Shown: positions 1-10,449, numbered from the stretch's first letter. The stretch: 64,000 nucleotides of DNA from Actinomyces sp. oral taxon 448 str. F0400 (GCF_000220835.1 NZ_GL985606.1:2138330-2202329), one strand, 5' to 3'. Translations and numbers: made by a program. The notes: generated from the sequence alone by a model not told the origin.

Positions 1-1270
1 CCAGACGATCAGCCAGGTAACCGACGGCCTCATCATTGGCGAAGTCTGTCTGACGCACCCAGCGCTCGGGCCCGTCCCCGCGAACCTGGTAGACATCCCC
101 CTCGCCGGGGTGATGAATGAGATGCACCGTCGCCGCTGCCCTCCTGCCCCGGCCGGCGACGGCGGCCGGACGGATGACAGGTCGGGAGGCCTCGACGACC
201 GCCCGCGAGGCCCGGGCGTCCACCCGCGCTCGTTCCACGAGTTCGGCCAGAGCGAAGGACAGGGTCCGCAGACCGGTGTGGGCGACGGCCGAGACCTCGA
301 AGACGGGCAGAGCGCGGGAGGCGATGTCATCCCTCACGAAATCGGCGAGTTCGGCGGCCTCGGCGACGTCGATCTTGTTCAGCACGACGACACGGGGCCG
401 GTCCATGAGCGGTGCGCGTCCCGTACGGGCCGGGTCGGATTCCTCCTCGCTCAGACGAGCGGCGTAAGCGGCGAGCTCGGCCTCAATGGCGTCCAAATCG
501 CTCAGCGGGTCACGGCCGGACTCGAGTGTGGCGCAGTCCAGGACGTGAACGATGACGGCGCAGCGTTCAACATGGCGCAGGAACTCCAGCCCCAGTCCCC
601 TGCCCCGGCTGGCGCCTGGAATAAGGCCGGGGACGTCGGCGATCGTGTAACGGATCTCACCGGCCTCGACGACGCCCACATTCGGCACCAGAGTGGTGAA
701 GGGGTAGTCGGCGATCTTGGGCCGAGCCGCGCTCATGGCCGCAATGAGGGAGGACTTGCCGGCGCTGGGATAGCCGACCAGCGCCACGTCGGCGATGGTC
801 TTGAGCTCCACAACGACGTCGCGCACCTGCCCCGGCTCGCCCAGCAGGTGGAACCCGGGAGCTCGGCGCCGGGAGGACGCCAAGGAGAAGTTGCCGCGTC
901 CGCCGGTGCCTCCCTCGGCCACGACGACGCTGGCCCCCTCACCGACGAGATCCGCGACGATACCGCCTTCGGCGTCCTTGACGATGGTGCCCTCGGGAAC
1001 CGGCAGCACGAGGTCCGCGCCGTCCGTGCCGCGACGCCAACTCCCCATACCGGGCGTGCCGTTGCCGGCGGCGCGGTGAGGCGAGCGATGGTAGGTCAGC
1101 AAAGTGGTGGCCCGCGGGTCGACGACGAGCACGACGCTGCCGCCGTGCCCGCCGTCGCCGCCGTCGGGTCCGGCCAGAGGCTTGAACTTCTCGCGGTGGA
1201 TCGATGTGCATCCGTCGCCGCCGCGGCCGCCGCTCACGTGGAGAACCACTCGGTCGATGAAACTGGGCAT
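1..1270 (-). CDS. obg: Obg family GTPase (ObgE/CgtA), C-terminus cut by window edge
   Basis: Ribosome-associated GTPase linked to 50S assembly and stringent control. The frame is open from an ATG at 1270 to the window edge (about 423 residues), so its stop lies outside. The N-terminus is the glycine-rich Obg fold ([20 protein letters not shown]). A G domain follows with P-loop GYPSAGKS, a [10 protein letters not shown] switch region and NKID. The visible end reads [14 protein letters not shown], which fits the C-terminal OCT domain found in actinobacterial Obg. AGGAGG lies just upstream of the ATG. It is last in the visible rplU-rpmA-obg run, the common bacterial order. The family call is secure. 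Confidence 0.96.
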   Translation of the reverse strand, partial: MPSFIDRVVLHVSGGRGGDGCTSIHREKFKPLAGPDGGDGGHGGSVVLVVDPRATTLLTYHRSPHRAAGNGTPGMGSWRRGTDGADLVLPVPEGTIVKDAEGGIVADLVGEGASVVVAEGGTGGRGNFSLASSRRRAPGFHLLGEPGQVRDVVVELKTIADVALVGYPSAGKSSLIAAMSAARPKIADYPFTTLVPNVGVVEAGEIRYTIADVPGLIPGASRGRGLGLEFLRHVERCAVIVHVLDCATLESGRDPLSDLDAIEAELAAYAARLSEEESDPARTGRAPLMDRPRVVVLNKIDVAEAAELADFVRDDIASRALPVFEVSAVAHTGLRTLSFALAELVERARVDARASRAVVEASRPVIRPAAVAGRGRRAAATVHLIHHPGEGDVYQVRGDGPERWVRQTDFANDEAVGYLADRL

Positions 1271-1432
1271 GGGTCCTCCTGGATGATGTGGGCGCAGTGG
1301 CGGAAGACGTCCCGCATGCATAGCGAGCGCGGCCGGCGGATCGGCAGAACCGACGGTCAGCGGAATGCGCATCGCGAGGGCGGACGGCCGAAGCCGCTCG
1401 CCCTCGCGGAACCAGATGGCGGTGCTGGAGGC

Positions 1433-1690
1433 TCAGGCCTCGGAACGCACGACGTTGACGACCTTGCGATCGCGATGCCTGCCGAACTGAACGCTACCGG
1501 CGGCCGTGGCGAAAAGAGTGTCGTCGTTGCCCCGACCCACGTTGATTCCGGGATGGAAATGGGTTCCGCGCTGGCGGACGATAATCTCCCCGGCCTTGAC
1601 GACCTGCCCGCCGAAACGCTTGACGCCGAGACGCTGAGCATTGGAGTCGCGGCCGTTGCGGGAGGAGCCGAGCCCCTTCTTGTGTGCCAT
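1433..1690 (-). CDS. rpmA: 50S ribosomal protein bL27
   Basis: Ribosomal protein of the large subunit near the peptidyl transferase centre. It has 85 residues, normal for bL27, and begins [17 protein letters not shown] with the typical basic N-terminal arm (residues 2-20). The core GVKRFGGQ and [13 protein letters not shown] is conserved. There is no N-terminal pre-sequence of the kind cleaved in Firmicutes. It lies 51 nt downstream of rplU and upstream of obg on the same strand, so it is probably co-transcribed from the rplU promoter. Confidence 0.98.
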   Translation of the reverse strand: MAHKKGLGSSRNGRDSNAQRLGVKRFGGQVVKAGEIIVRQRGTHFHPGINVGRGNDDTLFATAAGSVQFGRHRDRKVVNVVRSEA

Positions 1691-1741
1691 AATGAGGTTT
1701 CTCTCTCTTAAGCTGGTGCGTTCAGGATGCCGCGGGTCGGG

Positions 1742-2062
1742 TCATTCAATCGCTGTGATCTTGACTGCCGTGAGCTGGGCACGATGCCCCTGACGCTTGC
1801 GGAAGCCCGTCTTGTTCTTGAACTTGAGGATGTTGATCTTGGGGCCCTTCTCGTTACGGACGATCTCGGCGGTGACGGAGGATTCGGCGAGATCGTCGGC
1901 TCCAGCGGTCACCTTGTCGCCGTCCACCAGCATGACTGGAGCGAGGGAGACCTCATCGCCGATCTCGCCGGCGAGCTTGTCGACGACCACGACGTCACCG
2001 ACGGAGACCTTCTCCTGACGGCCGCCGGCCCTGACGATCGCGTAGACCACTTGACTGCTCAT
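1742..2062 (-). CDS. rplU: 50S ribosomal protein bL21
   Basis: Large-subunit ribosomal protein that binds 23S rRNA. The open frame runs upstream to 2209, but bL21 proteins begin at or just before [11 protein letters not shown], so the ATG at 2062 ([10 protein letters not shown]) is used. That gives 106 residues, the usual length. The C-terminal [17 protein letters not shown] motif is diagnostic. An unusually long leader of about 100 nt separates this start from the promoter at 2170-2198. It is first in the rplU-rpmA-obg unit. Confidence 0.97.
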   Translation of the reverse strand: MSSQVVYAIVRAGGRQEKVSVGDVVVVDKLAGEIGDEVSLAPVMLVDGDKVTAGADDLAESSVTAEIVRNEKGPKINILKFKNKTGFRKRQGHRAQLTAVKITAIE

Positions 2063-2169
2063 CTCTGTCGAATCTTCGGACCGTCTCCCGGGGAACCGCG
2101 GCTCCACCAGCCGCTCCACCACGAGAGGGACGATCTCCTTGGTAAAGGTGCACGAGGCACTGCCGAACA

Positions 2170-2198
2170 ACTGTAAGTGATCGGCAGCGTCGGGCCAA
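2170..2198 (-). promoter_or_regulatory. Predicted promoter of rplU-rpmA-obg
   Basis: On the minus strand TTGGCC (2193-2198) and TACAGT (2170-2175) are separated by exactly 17 bp, a good SigA-type -35/-10 pair. The predicted transcription start is near 2163. This leaves a leader of about 100 nt before rplU that could carry ribosomal-protein feedback control. The promoter lies between the rne stop and rplU, so the ribosomal genes need not depend on rne transcription. Confidence 0.6.
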
Positions 2199-2302
2199 CC
2201 CGCTGTCACCCCACGGATCTGTGTTCTTGGGCACGGAGCCGTTCGGAAGCACCGCGAGGCAGCACGATCGGCTCCTCAACCGGTTCAGCCGGTCGAGTCG
2301 GC

Positions 2303-5300
2303 TCAGTCGGCCTGCGGAGCGGCCGCGGCCGCCGAAACGGCCCGCCGACGACGGGGCCTGCGCTCCGCGTCCGCATCCTCCGGCGCGGCATCGGCTCGGG
2401 CGGACCCGGCCCCGTCCTGAGCCGGCTGCTCCGGCGGATCCCCGTCCTGAGGGGACGTCGCCTCGTCGGTGCGCGCGTGCTCGTGACCGTGGCCCGTCGC
2501 CGCCGCGATCTGAGCCAGTGCCCCGCGCACGGCGGCCCGGGCGGTGTCCTCGCGCTCGGGAGCTTGCGCCTCGGCGCGGACCTGCGCGGAGGCGCCGGAG
2601 GGGGACTCGGAGGACTCGTCCCGCTTCTTGCGGCCGCGACGACCCGATCCCGAGCCGTGCCGGGCGGAGGCGGACATGTCGGTCGTCTGATTCTCGACCG
2701 GGTTGTCGTGGACGATGAAGCCGCGCCCGCCGCAGCACTCGCACGGCGTGGAGAAGGCCTCGACCAATCCCTGACCCACGCGCTTACGAGTCATCTGCAC
2801 CAGACCGAGGCTGGTGACCTCGGTGACCTGGTGCCGGGTGCGATCGCGCCCCAGGCACTCGACTAGACGGCGCAGGACGAGGTCGCGGTTGGACTCTAGA
2901 ACCATGTCGACGAAGTCGATGACGATCATGCCGCCGATATCGCGCAGCCGCAGCTGGCGGGTGATCTCCTCGGCCGCCTCGAGATTGTTACGGGTGACGG
3001 TCTCCTCGAGCGTACCGCCGGCGCCGCCGGTGAAGCGGCCGGTGTTGACGTCGATGACGGTCATGGCCTCGGTCCGGTCGATGATGAGCGTACCGCCACT
3101 GGGCAGCCACACCTTGCGGTCGAAGCCCTTGGCGAGCTGCTCGTCCACGCGGTGCGCGCTGAAGACGTCCTCGGGGCTGACCCAGTGCTCGAGGCGGTCG
3201 GCCAGGTCCGGGCTCAGTTCCGTGACGTAGTCGCTGATGGTCTTCCATGCGTCGGGTCCCTGAACGACCAGACGACGGAAGTCCTCGTTGAACACGTCGC
3301 GCACCACGCGCACGGCCAGTTCGGGCTCCCCCTTGAGCAGTGCGGGGGCCTTGCCGGAGCCCTTGAGGATCGAGGACGTCCTCTTGTCGATGGCCCGCCA
3401 CTGAGTCACCAGTCGCTCGACGTCGGCGGCCAGCTGCTCCTCACTGGCGCCCTCGGCGGCCGTGCGCACGATGACGCCGGCGTCGTCGGGGACGATCCGC
3501 TTGAGGATCTTCTTCAGGCGCGCCCGCTCGTTGTCGGGGAGCTTGCGGGAGATGCCGGTCATCGTGCCGCCCGGGACGAGCACGAGGTAGCGGCCCGCCA
3601 GGGTGATCTGGCTGGTCAGACGCGCGCCCTTGTGCCCGATGGGATCCTTAGTCACCTGCACCAGGACCGTGTCCCCGCTGGAGAGCGCGTCCTCGATGCG
3701 GCGCGGCCTTCCCTCCATGCCGGCGGCGTCCCAGTTGACCTCACCGGCGTAGAGCACGGCGTTGCGCCCCTTGCCCAGGTCGACGAAGGCCGCCTCCATG
3801 GAGGGCAGCACATTCTGGACGCGGCCGACGTAGACGTTGCCGACCATCGAGGTCTGCGTGCGGCGGGCGACGTAGTGCTCGACGAGCAGCCCGTCCTCGA
3901 GCAGAGCGATCTGGTTGAGGCCGTCGTGCTCACGCACGATCATCTGGCGGTCCACGCTTTCACGGCGGGCCAGGAACTCAGCCTCGGTGACGATGGGGCG
4001 ACGGCGCCCGGCCGCGCGGCCCTCGCGGCGGCGCTGACGCTTGGCCTCCAGGCGCGTCGACCCCTTGAGAGGAGTCACCTCGTCGCGCGCGTCCCGGCCG
4101 GAGTCCGAGCGGGTGCGCGAGCGCGAACGACGGCGACGACGACGAGTCGAGCCGCTCTCCTCGGCGTCGGCCGTCCCGTTCCCCCCGTCGGCCCCTCCCG
4201 TCCGGGAACCGACCTCCTCTCCGCCCTGCGGGCTCTCGGTGTCGCGGTGCTCCTCCGCGCGGGAGCGCGCGCGGCGGCCTCGGCCTCCACGGCGGCGCTT
4301 ACGGCGTCCCGAGCCGTCCTGCTCCTCGGCCCGCGCGGTGGTCCCGGCCTCCTGCGAGCCCTCGGATTCACCGGCGGCCCCGGAGCCCTCGGCGGCCGGC
4401 TCAACGCGTCCGTCGGCTCGCCCGGAGGAACTCCGGGAAGCAGACGTACTCGAGCGACGACGCCCGGCCTTCGGGGCGGACGCCGCGTAGTCGTCCCTCC
4501 CCGCGTCGGAGGACGCCCCGGACTCATCAGCGCCCGATAACGCGGGCTGCTGCGCGGCGGGAGCCTGAGCGGGGGCCGTGGCGGCCGCGGTCACCTTACG
4601 GCGCCGGCGGCGGGCCCGTGCAGGATCCGGAGCCTGGAAGAGCAGGGAGGCGGCAGGAAGATACGGCGTCCGCTCGCCCTCGTCCTCCCCGTCGGCTGCG
4701 CTCATGCGAGCGACCTCGCCGGCGTGCGCGAGAGGCGCGGCGCCATCGTCCGCGGTATCGCCGCCAGCGGCGGCATCCGCGTCCCGCGCCGTCGGCTTGT
4801 CGCGCCCGGTCCCCTCACCGGCCTCGGGCCGGCGGGGGCGCGCCGGCCTCCCGTCGCCCGGGCCGTCCCGCCGCTCGCCCCCCCTGATCGTCCCGGGAGT
4901 CATCGGGCACCGGGAGGACCGGCTGCCGTGCGGCGGGCATCCGAGCGGGGGCGGTAGTGGCCGCGGTCGCCTTGCGGCGCCGGCGAGCCGGAGGTCGCCC
5001 CGCGGGCGGCGCAGACGCATCGGGCGCCCCCGAGGAGCCCGACGGTTCGGGGGAATCGGAGGACTCACCGGAGGCCTCAGATGAGGCGGGCCGGGGCGGC
5101 GCATCGTCCGGCTCCTCGGGGGCCGCCTCATCGTCCGGCCCCTCGGACCGGTTGGGCGCGGTCGGCGGGACGGAGCGGGCACCGACGGCATCGGACTCCT
5201 CCGCATGCTTCGGGGCCCTCTGGGACGCGGTCACCTTACGGCGTCGACGGGCCGGCGCCTTGGGGGGCGAGACGCCCTCGGCGCCGGAGACGGAGGCCTC

Positions 5301-5378
5301 CGGCTCGGACGCCGGAGCGTCGAAGGTGTCGAAACCGGGCAGGGATGATGGGGTCTGTGATTTCTGTGACGTGGACAC
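2303..5378 (-). CDS. rne: Ribonuclease E/G, N-terminal arm disrupted by a G7-tract frameshift
   Basis: Endoribonuclease of mRNA decay and rRNA processing. The catalytic part is intact in the frame ending at 2303. It has an S1-like segment (SMVGNVYVGRVQNVLPSMEAAF), the DNase I-like metal-binding strand GGMIVIDFVD, VIDVNTGRFTG, and a CECCGGRG zinc-link. The N-terminal arm is low-complexity with Arg-rich repeats ending RRRRKVTA or RRRRKATA. The first two repeats sit in another frame that starts at a GTG at 5378 (GGAGAG upstream). The frames join cleanly only if one G is removed from the run of seven (plus-strand C at 4878-4884). In the catalytic frame, sequence above 4884 is Pro/Arg-rich and looks non-coding. 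It is either a real frameshift or a sequencing indel. A shorter start downstream of the tract is an alternative. Confidence 0.88.
4559..5262 (-). repeat. Three diverged Arg-rich repeats in the RNase E N-terminal arm
   Basis: Three copies of a DNA repeat encode a basic block followed by an Ala/Thr/Pro tail. They lie near 5221-5262 (ARRRRKVTASQRAP), 4935-4990 (ARRRRKATAATTAP) and 4559-4620 (RRRRRKVTAAATAP). On the plus strand the cores read ccgcggtcaccttacggcgc with small changes. Acidic Ser/Glu/Asp/Pro-rich spacers separate them. The last two copies also share a following AAxQPxL segment, which suggests internal duplication. Confidence 0.75.
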
Positions 5379-5838
5379 GATGCCATGCACTCTCCGGATG
5401 CCCCGGCCTCCGCCGTACCCACGGCGCCGGGACGCGGTCGTGCTCCCGACGAGGGAGCCGGAAAGTCTGTGTTCTCGCCTTGCGGCGCCGGCCTGCGGGG
5501 GAACCGCGCGATCCGAGAGTGCGGCGACGCGTTCAGCGGCGCACTTCTCCGGCTTCTTCGGCGCGGCCTCGACCGAGGTTCGGACACCGGGTACCGGTAC
5601 GCGGCGCCCGGGGCCGCCAACAGTATTCCACACCCCAGCCGTTGTGGCGCGCGAAGCCGCCGAGGATGACGAATCTCAACCTCCACAAGAGGCTGGAATC
5701 AATGATGCTAGAGTCGGTTAAACATTTCAGTCTTCGTGCCCCCACGTTGTTGATATCCTCAGACTCGTCCACTCGCTCCGTGGCCATCCATACGGAGACG
5801 CCTATTTTTCTCATCACCACTTCTGAAAGGTAGCGCTG
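5379..5838. other. Divergent intergenic region between rne and cydA
   Basis: This 460-bp gap holds no convincing gene. The rne-proximal part is GC-rich and the cydA-proximal 200 bp are relatively AT-rich, as expected for promoters. An inverted repeat CTCCGT (5776-5781) / ACGGAG (5792-5797) with a 10-nt spacer lies upstream of cydA and could be an operator. I found no Rex-like or FNR-like palindrome and no confident -35/-10 pair for either gene. Confidence 0.4.
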
Positions 5839-7329
5839 ATGGTCATCGCATCGACGGCGCTGAGCTCTCTCGACCTGGCTCGATGGCAGTTCGGCATCAC
5901 GACCGTCTACCACTTCATCCTCGTCCCGCTCACGATCGGCCTGTCCCCGCTCGTAGCCCTCATGGAGACCCGCTACGTGCGCACCGGCAACGAGCAGTGG
6001 CGCGTCGCCACGCAGTTCTTCGGCAAGCTTCTGCTGATCAATTTCGCTCTCGGCGTGGCGACCGGCATTGTTCAGGAGTTCCAGTTCGGCATGAACTGGT
6101 CAGAGTACTCACGGTTCGTCGGAAACATCTTCGGTGCCCCGCTGGCCTTCGAGGCCCTCCTCGCCTTCTTCATGGAATCGACCTTCCTGGGTCTGTGGAT
6201 CTTCGGTTGGGACCGCCTGTCCCCCAAACTGCACAACCTGTGCATGTGGATGGTCGCGCTGGGCACGAACGTCTCCGCCCTGTTCATCCTGGCCGCCAAC
6301 TCCTGGATGCAGCACCCGGTGGGGGCCGTCGTCAATCCCGACACCGGCCGCGCCGAGCTCGACGGTCTGGGAGGCTTCTTCGAGGTGCTCAGCAACGAGG
6401 TCCTGGGGACCACCCTCGTTCACACCATCTCCTCGGCCTTCCTCGTCGCCGGCGCCGTCGTCCTCGGCGTCGCCGTATGGTGGATGACCAAGGCGGCCCG
6501 CGCCGGACAGGACTATGAGGCCCGCGAACTGTGGCGCCGCCTGACCCGCTTCGGTGCCGTCACCATGATTGTGGCCGGAATCCTGACCGCCGGCTCCGGA
6601 CACCTCATGGGCCAGGTCATCGCCCGGGAGCAGCCCGCCAAGATGGCGGCCGCCGAGGCCCTGTTCGACTCCGAGGAGGGAGCCGGCTTCACGGCCCTCG
6701 CCCTCGGCGGCTCGCAGGAGTCGACCACCAGGATCATCACGGTGCCCAAGGTCTACTCGTTCATGGCCACCAACGACCCCGACGCCGACGTCATGGGTCT
6801 GAACCAGGCGCAGGAGATGTACGAGCAGACCTACGGCGAGGACGTCGACTACACCCCCGACGTCATGACGGCCTTTTGGTCCTTCCGGCTCATGATCGCT
6901 GCGGGCACGGCCTCCGTCGCCATCGGAGCGCTCGCCCTGTGGCTGACCCGTCGCAACCGTCTGATCAGCAGCCACCACCTCGGCATCGCAGCCCTGTGGA
7001 CGATGTGGCTGCCCTTCGCCGCCTGCACATCCGGTTGGATTTTCACCGAGATGGGTCGCCAGCCCTGGGTCGTCGTCCCGGACCTGGCCGATCCCCTCTC
7101 CGGGGTCCGCATGCTGACGGCGGACGGCGTGTCCACGATCGTCTCACCGGGCGTCGTGCTGACCTCCATGGTCATCTTCACTCTCCTGTACGCCGCTCTC
7201 GGCGTCGTCTGGTTCATGCTGCTGCGCCGCTACGTCCGCGAGGGCGTGCGAACGCAGACCGAGGAGTCCGTCGCCCTGGTCCGCGCGAGCGCGCCCGGCA
7301 AGGCCCCCGTCCTGTCCTTCGAGTACTGA
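5839..7329 (+). CDS. cydA: Cytochrome bd ubiquinol/menaquinol oxidase subunit I
   Basis: Quinol-oxidising, haem-bearing subunit of the bd-type terminal oxidase in the cytoplasmic membrane. The 496-residue protein has the expected hydrophobic helices. Candidate haem ligands are H25 (TTVYHFILVP) and H195 (LVHTIS), with the acidic pair E105/E113 (FEALLAFFME) that serves the haem b595/d site in the family. GWIFTEMGRQPW supplies the conserved Met of the b558 site. The Q-loop is short, as in Gram-positive enzymes. AAAGG lies upstream of the ATG. cydB follows after 21 nt. Confidence 0.97.
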   Translation: MVIASTALSSLDLARWQFGITTVYHFILVPLTIGLSPLVALMETRYVRTGNEQWRVATQFFGKLLLINFALGVATGIVQEFQFGMNWSEYSRFVGNIFGAPLAFEALLAFFMESTFLGLWIFGWDRLSPKLHNLCMWMVALGTNVSALFILAANSWMQHPVGAVVNPDTGRAELDGLGGFFEVLSNEVLGTTLVHTISSAFLVAGAVVLGVAVWWMTKAARAGQDYEARELWRRLTRFGAVTMIVAGILTAGSGHLMGQVIAREQPAKMAAAEALFDSEEGAGFTALALGGSQESTTRIITVPKVYSFMATNDPDADVMGLNQAQEMYEQTYGEDVDYTPDVMTAFWSFRLMIAAGTASVAIGALALWLTRRNRLISSHHLGIAALWTMWLPFAACTSGWIFTEMGRQPWVVVPDLADPLSGVRMLTADGVSTIVSPGVVLTSMVIFTLLYAALGVVWFMLLRRYVREGVRTQTEESVALVRASAPGKAPVLSFEY

Positions 7330-7350
7330 GTCGGAAGAAGGTAGAGCACC

Positions 7351-8511
7351 GTGCCACTCATGACACCCACGACATCGACGACCCTGCCCGTCCTCTGGTT
7401 CATTCTCATCGCTGCCCTGTGGGTCGGCTACCTGACCCTGGAGGGCTTCGACTTCGGCGTCGGCATGCTGCTGAGGATCCTCGGCCGCAACGAGAGGGAG
7501 CGCCGAGCGATGCTCGGCACCATCGGCCCGCACTGGGACGGCAACGAGGTCTGGCTGCTTACGGCGGGGGGCGCCACCTTCGCCGCCTTCCCCGACTGGT
7601 ACGGCACCCTCTTCTCGGGGGCCTACCTCGTACTCCTCGCCATCCTCCTGTGCCTCATCGTGCGCGTGTGCGCCATTGAGTGGCGCGAGAAGATCAACGA
7701 CCAGGTCTGGCGCGACCGCTGGGACTGGGCGCACACGATCAGCGCCTGGATCCCCTCGATCCTGTGGGGCGCGGCCTTCGCCAATCTGGTCCAGGGCATG
7801 AGGATCGAGGTGATCGACACGGCCTCCGGCGCCCCCGTGCCGGCCGGGGAGGTGCCGGCCGAGACCCTCATCGACGGCGCCTCGCACCAGATCACCGGAG
7901 GATTGGCCGGCATGCTCACCCCTTTCACGCTGCTGGGCGGCGCGGCCGTCTGCCTGCTGTTCATCACCCACGGCGCGCTGTTCACCGCCCTCAAGACCGG
8001 CGGCGAGCTCTCACGGCGGGCCCTCCGCCTCGCCCGGGGCTCTTCGATGATCTCGACACTCGTGTGCTCGGCGTGGATGCTGTGGGCTCAGCTGGCCCAC
8101 TCGCTCAACGCATTGGCCTGGATCCCCCTCATCCTGGCGGCACTGGCCCTCATCGGGTCACTGGTCCTGACCCGTCAGGGCCGCGAGGGCCGAGCCTTCG
8201 CACTGCACTTCGCCGGCATCGCCCTCGCCGTCGTCTTCATCTTCTCGACCACGGCGCCCAACGTCATGCGCTCCCGCGTAGACGACGCCTACTCGCTGAC
8301 GATCAGTCAAGCCGCCAGCGCCGACACGACACTGCTCATCATGACCGTCATCGCAGTCCTGTTCGTGCCCGTGGTGCTCATCTACACGATCTGGGGATAC
8401 AGGATCTTCTCCGCGCGCATCCACGCCGAGGCGATCGATCCCGATGAGGGGGGCCTGCACCCCACCAGAGTACGCGAGACGGCCCAGCCCGAGGCGGCCA
8501 TCGGCTACTGA
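7351..8511 (+). CDS. cydB: Cytochrome bd oxidase subunit II
   Basis: Membrane partner of CydA; it stabilises the haems and has no catalytic haem ligands of its own. The 386-residue multi-helix protein shows family landmarks near the N-terminus: GYLTLEGFDFGVGMLL and HWDGNEVWLLTAGGA. The start chosen is GTG 7351, preceded by GAAGAAGG; an in-frame ATG at 7360 is a possible alternative. It is co-directional with cydA and almost certainly co-transcribed. The cydDC pair follows after 168 bp with its own candidate promoter. Confidence 0.96.
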   Translation: MPLMTPTTSTTLPVLWFILIAALWVGYLTLEGFDFGVGMLLRILGRNERERRAMLGTIGPHWDGNEVWLLTAGGATFAAFPDWYGTLFSGAYLVLLAILLCLIVRVCAIEWREKINDQVWRDRWDWAHTISAWIPSILWGAAFANLVQGMRIEVIDTASGAPVPAGEVPAETLIDGASHQITGGLAGMLTPFTLLGGAAVCLLFITHGALFTALKTGGELSRRALRLARGSSMISTLVCSAWMLWAQLAHSLNALAWIPLILAALALIGSLVLTRQGREGRAFALHFAGIALAVVFIFSTTAPNVMRSRVDDAYSLTISQAASADTTLLIMTVIAVLFVPVVLIYTIWGYRIFSARIHAEAIDPDEGGLHPTRVRETAQPEAAIGY

Positions 8512-8670
8512 GCCTCTCCCGCCCAGTGGGCCGCGAGGAGGCACGGTCCCCACGGCATCGCGGGCCACGCGGTCACGACCTGACTGCGCAGACCAGGCAG
8601 ACCAGTGTGTTTCTTAACTCACGGATCACATCATGACCGAGGTGACCAGGGACGACAGTCCTAAAAACAC

Positions 8671-8683
8671 TATTCTGGAATGG
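8671..8683 (+). promoter_or_regulatory. Candidate leaderless promoter of cydD
   Basis: TATTCT (8671-8676) is followed by 6 nt and then the in-frame GTG at 8683, so transcription would begin at the start codon. No Shine-Dalgarno precedes cydD. No clear -35 is visible. Confidence 0.4.
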
Positions 8684-10449
8684 TGAAGCCTCTGGACCCT
8701 CGGCTGATGCGCCACGCGCGCGCGGCTCGGCGCTACATCATCACCACCGCCTTGACCGGTGGCACGACCGCCCTGCTCGTCATCGCCCAGGCCGTCCTCA
8801 TCTCGCGGTCCGTCTCCCCGGTCATCACGACCCGCGTTCCCTTGAGCGCGGTCGCCCCCCTCGTCGGACTGCTGGCGCTCGTCGTGGTGGCGCGCGTCCT
8901 CGTCCTCTACGCCCAGGAGGCCCTCGCCCACCGCGCCGCCTCGCGCACGATCATCGAATTGCGCCGCCAGGTCCTGGAGCACGCCGCGACGCTCGGTCCG
9001 CGCTGGCTCGCCGGGCACGGCTCCGACACGGCCACACTGCTCACCCGGGGACTGGACGATCTCGAACCCTACTTCACGCGGTACCTGCCCCAGCTGCTCC
9101 TGGCCGCGACGGTCACGCCCTTGACCTGTCTGGTCATGCTCGTCCAGGACGTGCCGTCCGCCATCATCGTGGCGTGCACCGTCCCCCTCGTCCCCATCTT
9201 CATGATCCTCATCGGACGTCTGACTCAGCGCCGCAGCGCGGACCGCCTACTGGCCATGGAGCGCCTGGGGGGCCAGGTACTCGACCTGCTCGCCGGACTG
9301 CCGACGCTCAAGGCCCTCGGCCGCGAGGCCGGACCGGCCGCACGAGTCCGACAGCTGGGACGCGCCTACAGCGCCACCACCATGCGAACCCTGCGCGTGG
9401 CCTTCCTGTCGGGAGCGGTTCTGGAGTTCATCACGACGTTGTCGGTGGCGATCATCGCCGTCCAGGTGGGCTTCCGCCTGCTATTCGACCGCATGGACCT
9501 GACCACCGCCCTGCTCGTCCTCATGATCGCGCCCGAGGTCTACCAGCCGCTGCGCCAGGTCGGTTTCCACTTCCACGCCTCGGCCAACGGCATCGCCGCC
9601 GCGAATGCCGTCTTCGAGGTGCTCGGCACGAGCGCTCCCGAGCACGGCACGGCCCCCGCGCCGGACCTCGCCCGCGCCGTCATCGAGATCGAGGACCTGA
9701 GCGTCGCGGCGCGCGGCGCCTGGGCGCCCTCCGGACTCAGCGCGACGATCCGCCCCGGACGCCTCACAGTGCTGACCGGCCCGTCGGGGGCGGGCAAGAC
9801 CACGGCGACCCAGGTGCTGCTCTCACTCCTGGACGTCGATCGCGGCGGTGTGCGCGTACGCACCGGCGGCACCGCGACGGATCTGAGAGACATCGACCCC
9901 GCCACGTGGTGGGCGCAGATCACGTGGGTCCCCCAGCGCCCGATCATCGTCCCCGGAACGGTGCTGACCAACGTCCTCGGTCCCGAGCACACCGCCGGGA
10001 TCGATGCCCGACAGGCCCGGGATCTCCCCCCGCTGGCCGAGGCCGCCCGCACCACCGGGTTCGACGAGGTCGTCTCCGCCCTCCCCCTGGGATGGAGCAC
10101 CCCGGTGGGGCAGGGGGGCCTCGGTCTGTCGGTCGGGCAGCGCCAGCGCCTCGCCCTGACCCGCGCCCTCATCCGCGACGCTCCTCTCGTCGTCCTGGAC
10201 GAGCCGACCGCTCACCTAGACGCGACCAGTGAGGCGCACGTCCTCAACGGGGTCGAGGCACTGCGCTCTGACCATCACACCGTGGTGGCCATCGCCCACC
10301 GGGCGGCGCTGGTGGCGATGGCCGATGACGTGATCGAGGTCGCCTCGTACCCCGTTCCCGAGGATCCGCTGACCTCGACGACCCCGTCCCGGGCCAGCGC
10401 ACCGCAGCCGGTCAGCGCCGTGGACGCCGGAGCAGGGGGCGAGCGATGA
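8680..10449 (+). CDS. cydD: ABC transporter CydD, cytochrome bd assembly
   Basis: Half of the CydDC heterodimeric ABC exporter needed for cytochrome bd maturation; in the family it is linked to thiol/haem redox homeostasis of the outer face. The N-terminal half is a six-helix type I exporter domain. The nucleotide-binding domain has Walker A GPSGAGKTT, signature LSVGQRQRLAL, Walker B LVVLDEP and an H-loop. Two in-frame starts are close together (ATG 8680, GTG 8683); the GTG is favoured if the mRNA is leaderless. It overlaps cydC by ATGA at 10446. Confidence 0.94.
   Translation: MVKPLDPRLMRHARAARRYIITTALTGGTTALLVIAQAVLISRSVSPVITTRVPLSAVAPLVGLLALVVVARVLVLYAQEALAHRAASRTIIELRRQVLEHAATLGPRWLAGHGSDTATLLTRGLDDLEPYFTRYLPQLLLAATVTPLTCLVMLVQDVPSAIIVACTVPLVPIFMILIGRLTQRRSADRLLAMERLGGQVLDLLAGLPTLKALGREAGPAARVRQLGRAYSATTMRTLRVAFLSGAVLEFITTLSVAIIAVQVGFRLLFDRMDLTTALLVLMIAPEVYQPLRQVGFHFHASANGIAAANAVFEVLGTSAPEHGTAPAPDLARAVIEIEDLSVAARGAWAPSGLSATIRPGRLTVLTGPSGAGKTTATQVLLSLLDVDRGGVRVRTGGTATDLRDIDPATWWAQITWVPQRPIIVPGTVLTNVLGPEHTAGIDARQARDLPPLAEAARTTGFDEVVSALPLGWSTPVGQGGLGLSVGQRQRLALTRALIRDAPLVVLDEPTAHLDATSEAHVLNGVEALRSDHHTVVAIAHRAALVAMADDVIEVASYPVPEDPLTSTTPSRASAPQPVSAVDAGAGGER

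Noticed and set aside
110-1711. Long plus-strand open frame opposite obg and rpmA
   Set aside because: High-GC antisense shadow: the opposite strand carries unmistakable Obg and bL27 motifs, and this frame is low-complexity with no family signature. The same applies to other long antisense frames, for example opposite recG, murA, leuC, dinG and hflX.
5640-5838. Rex or FNR site controlling cydA
   Set aside because: Neither TTGTGA-N8-TCACAA nor TTGAT-N4-ATCAA is present in the region.
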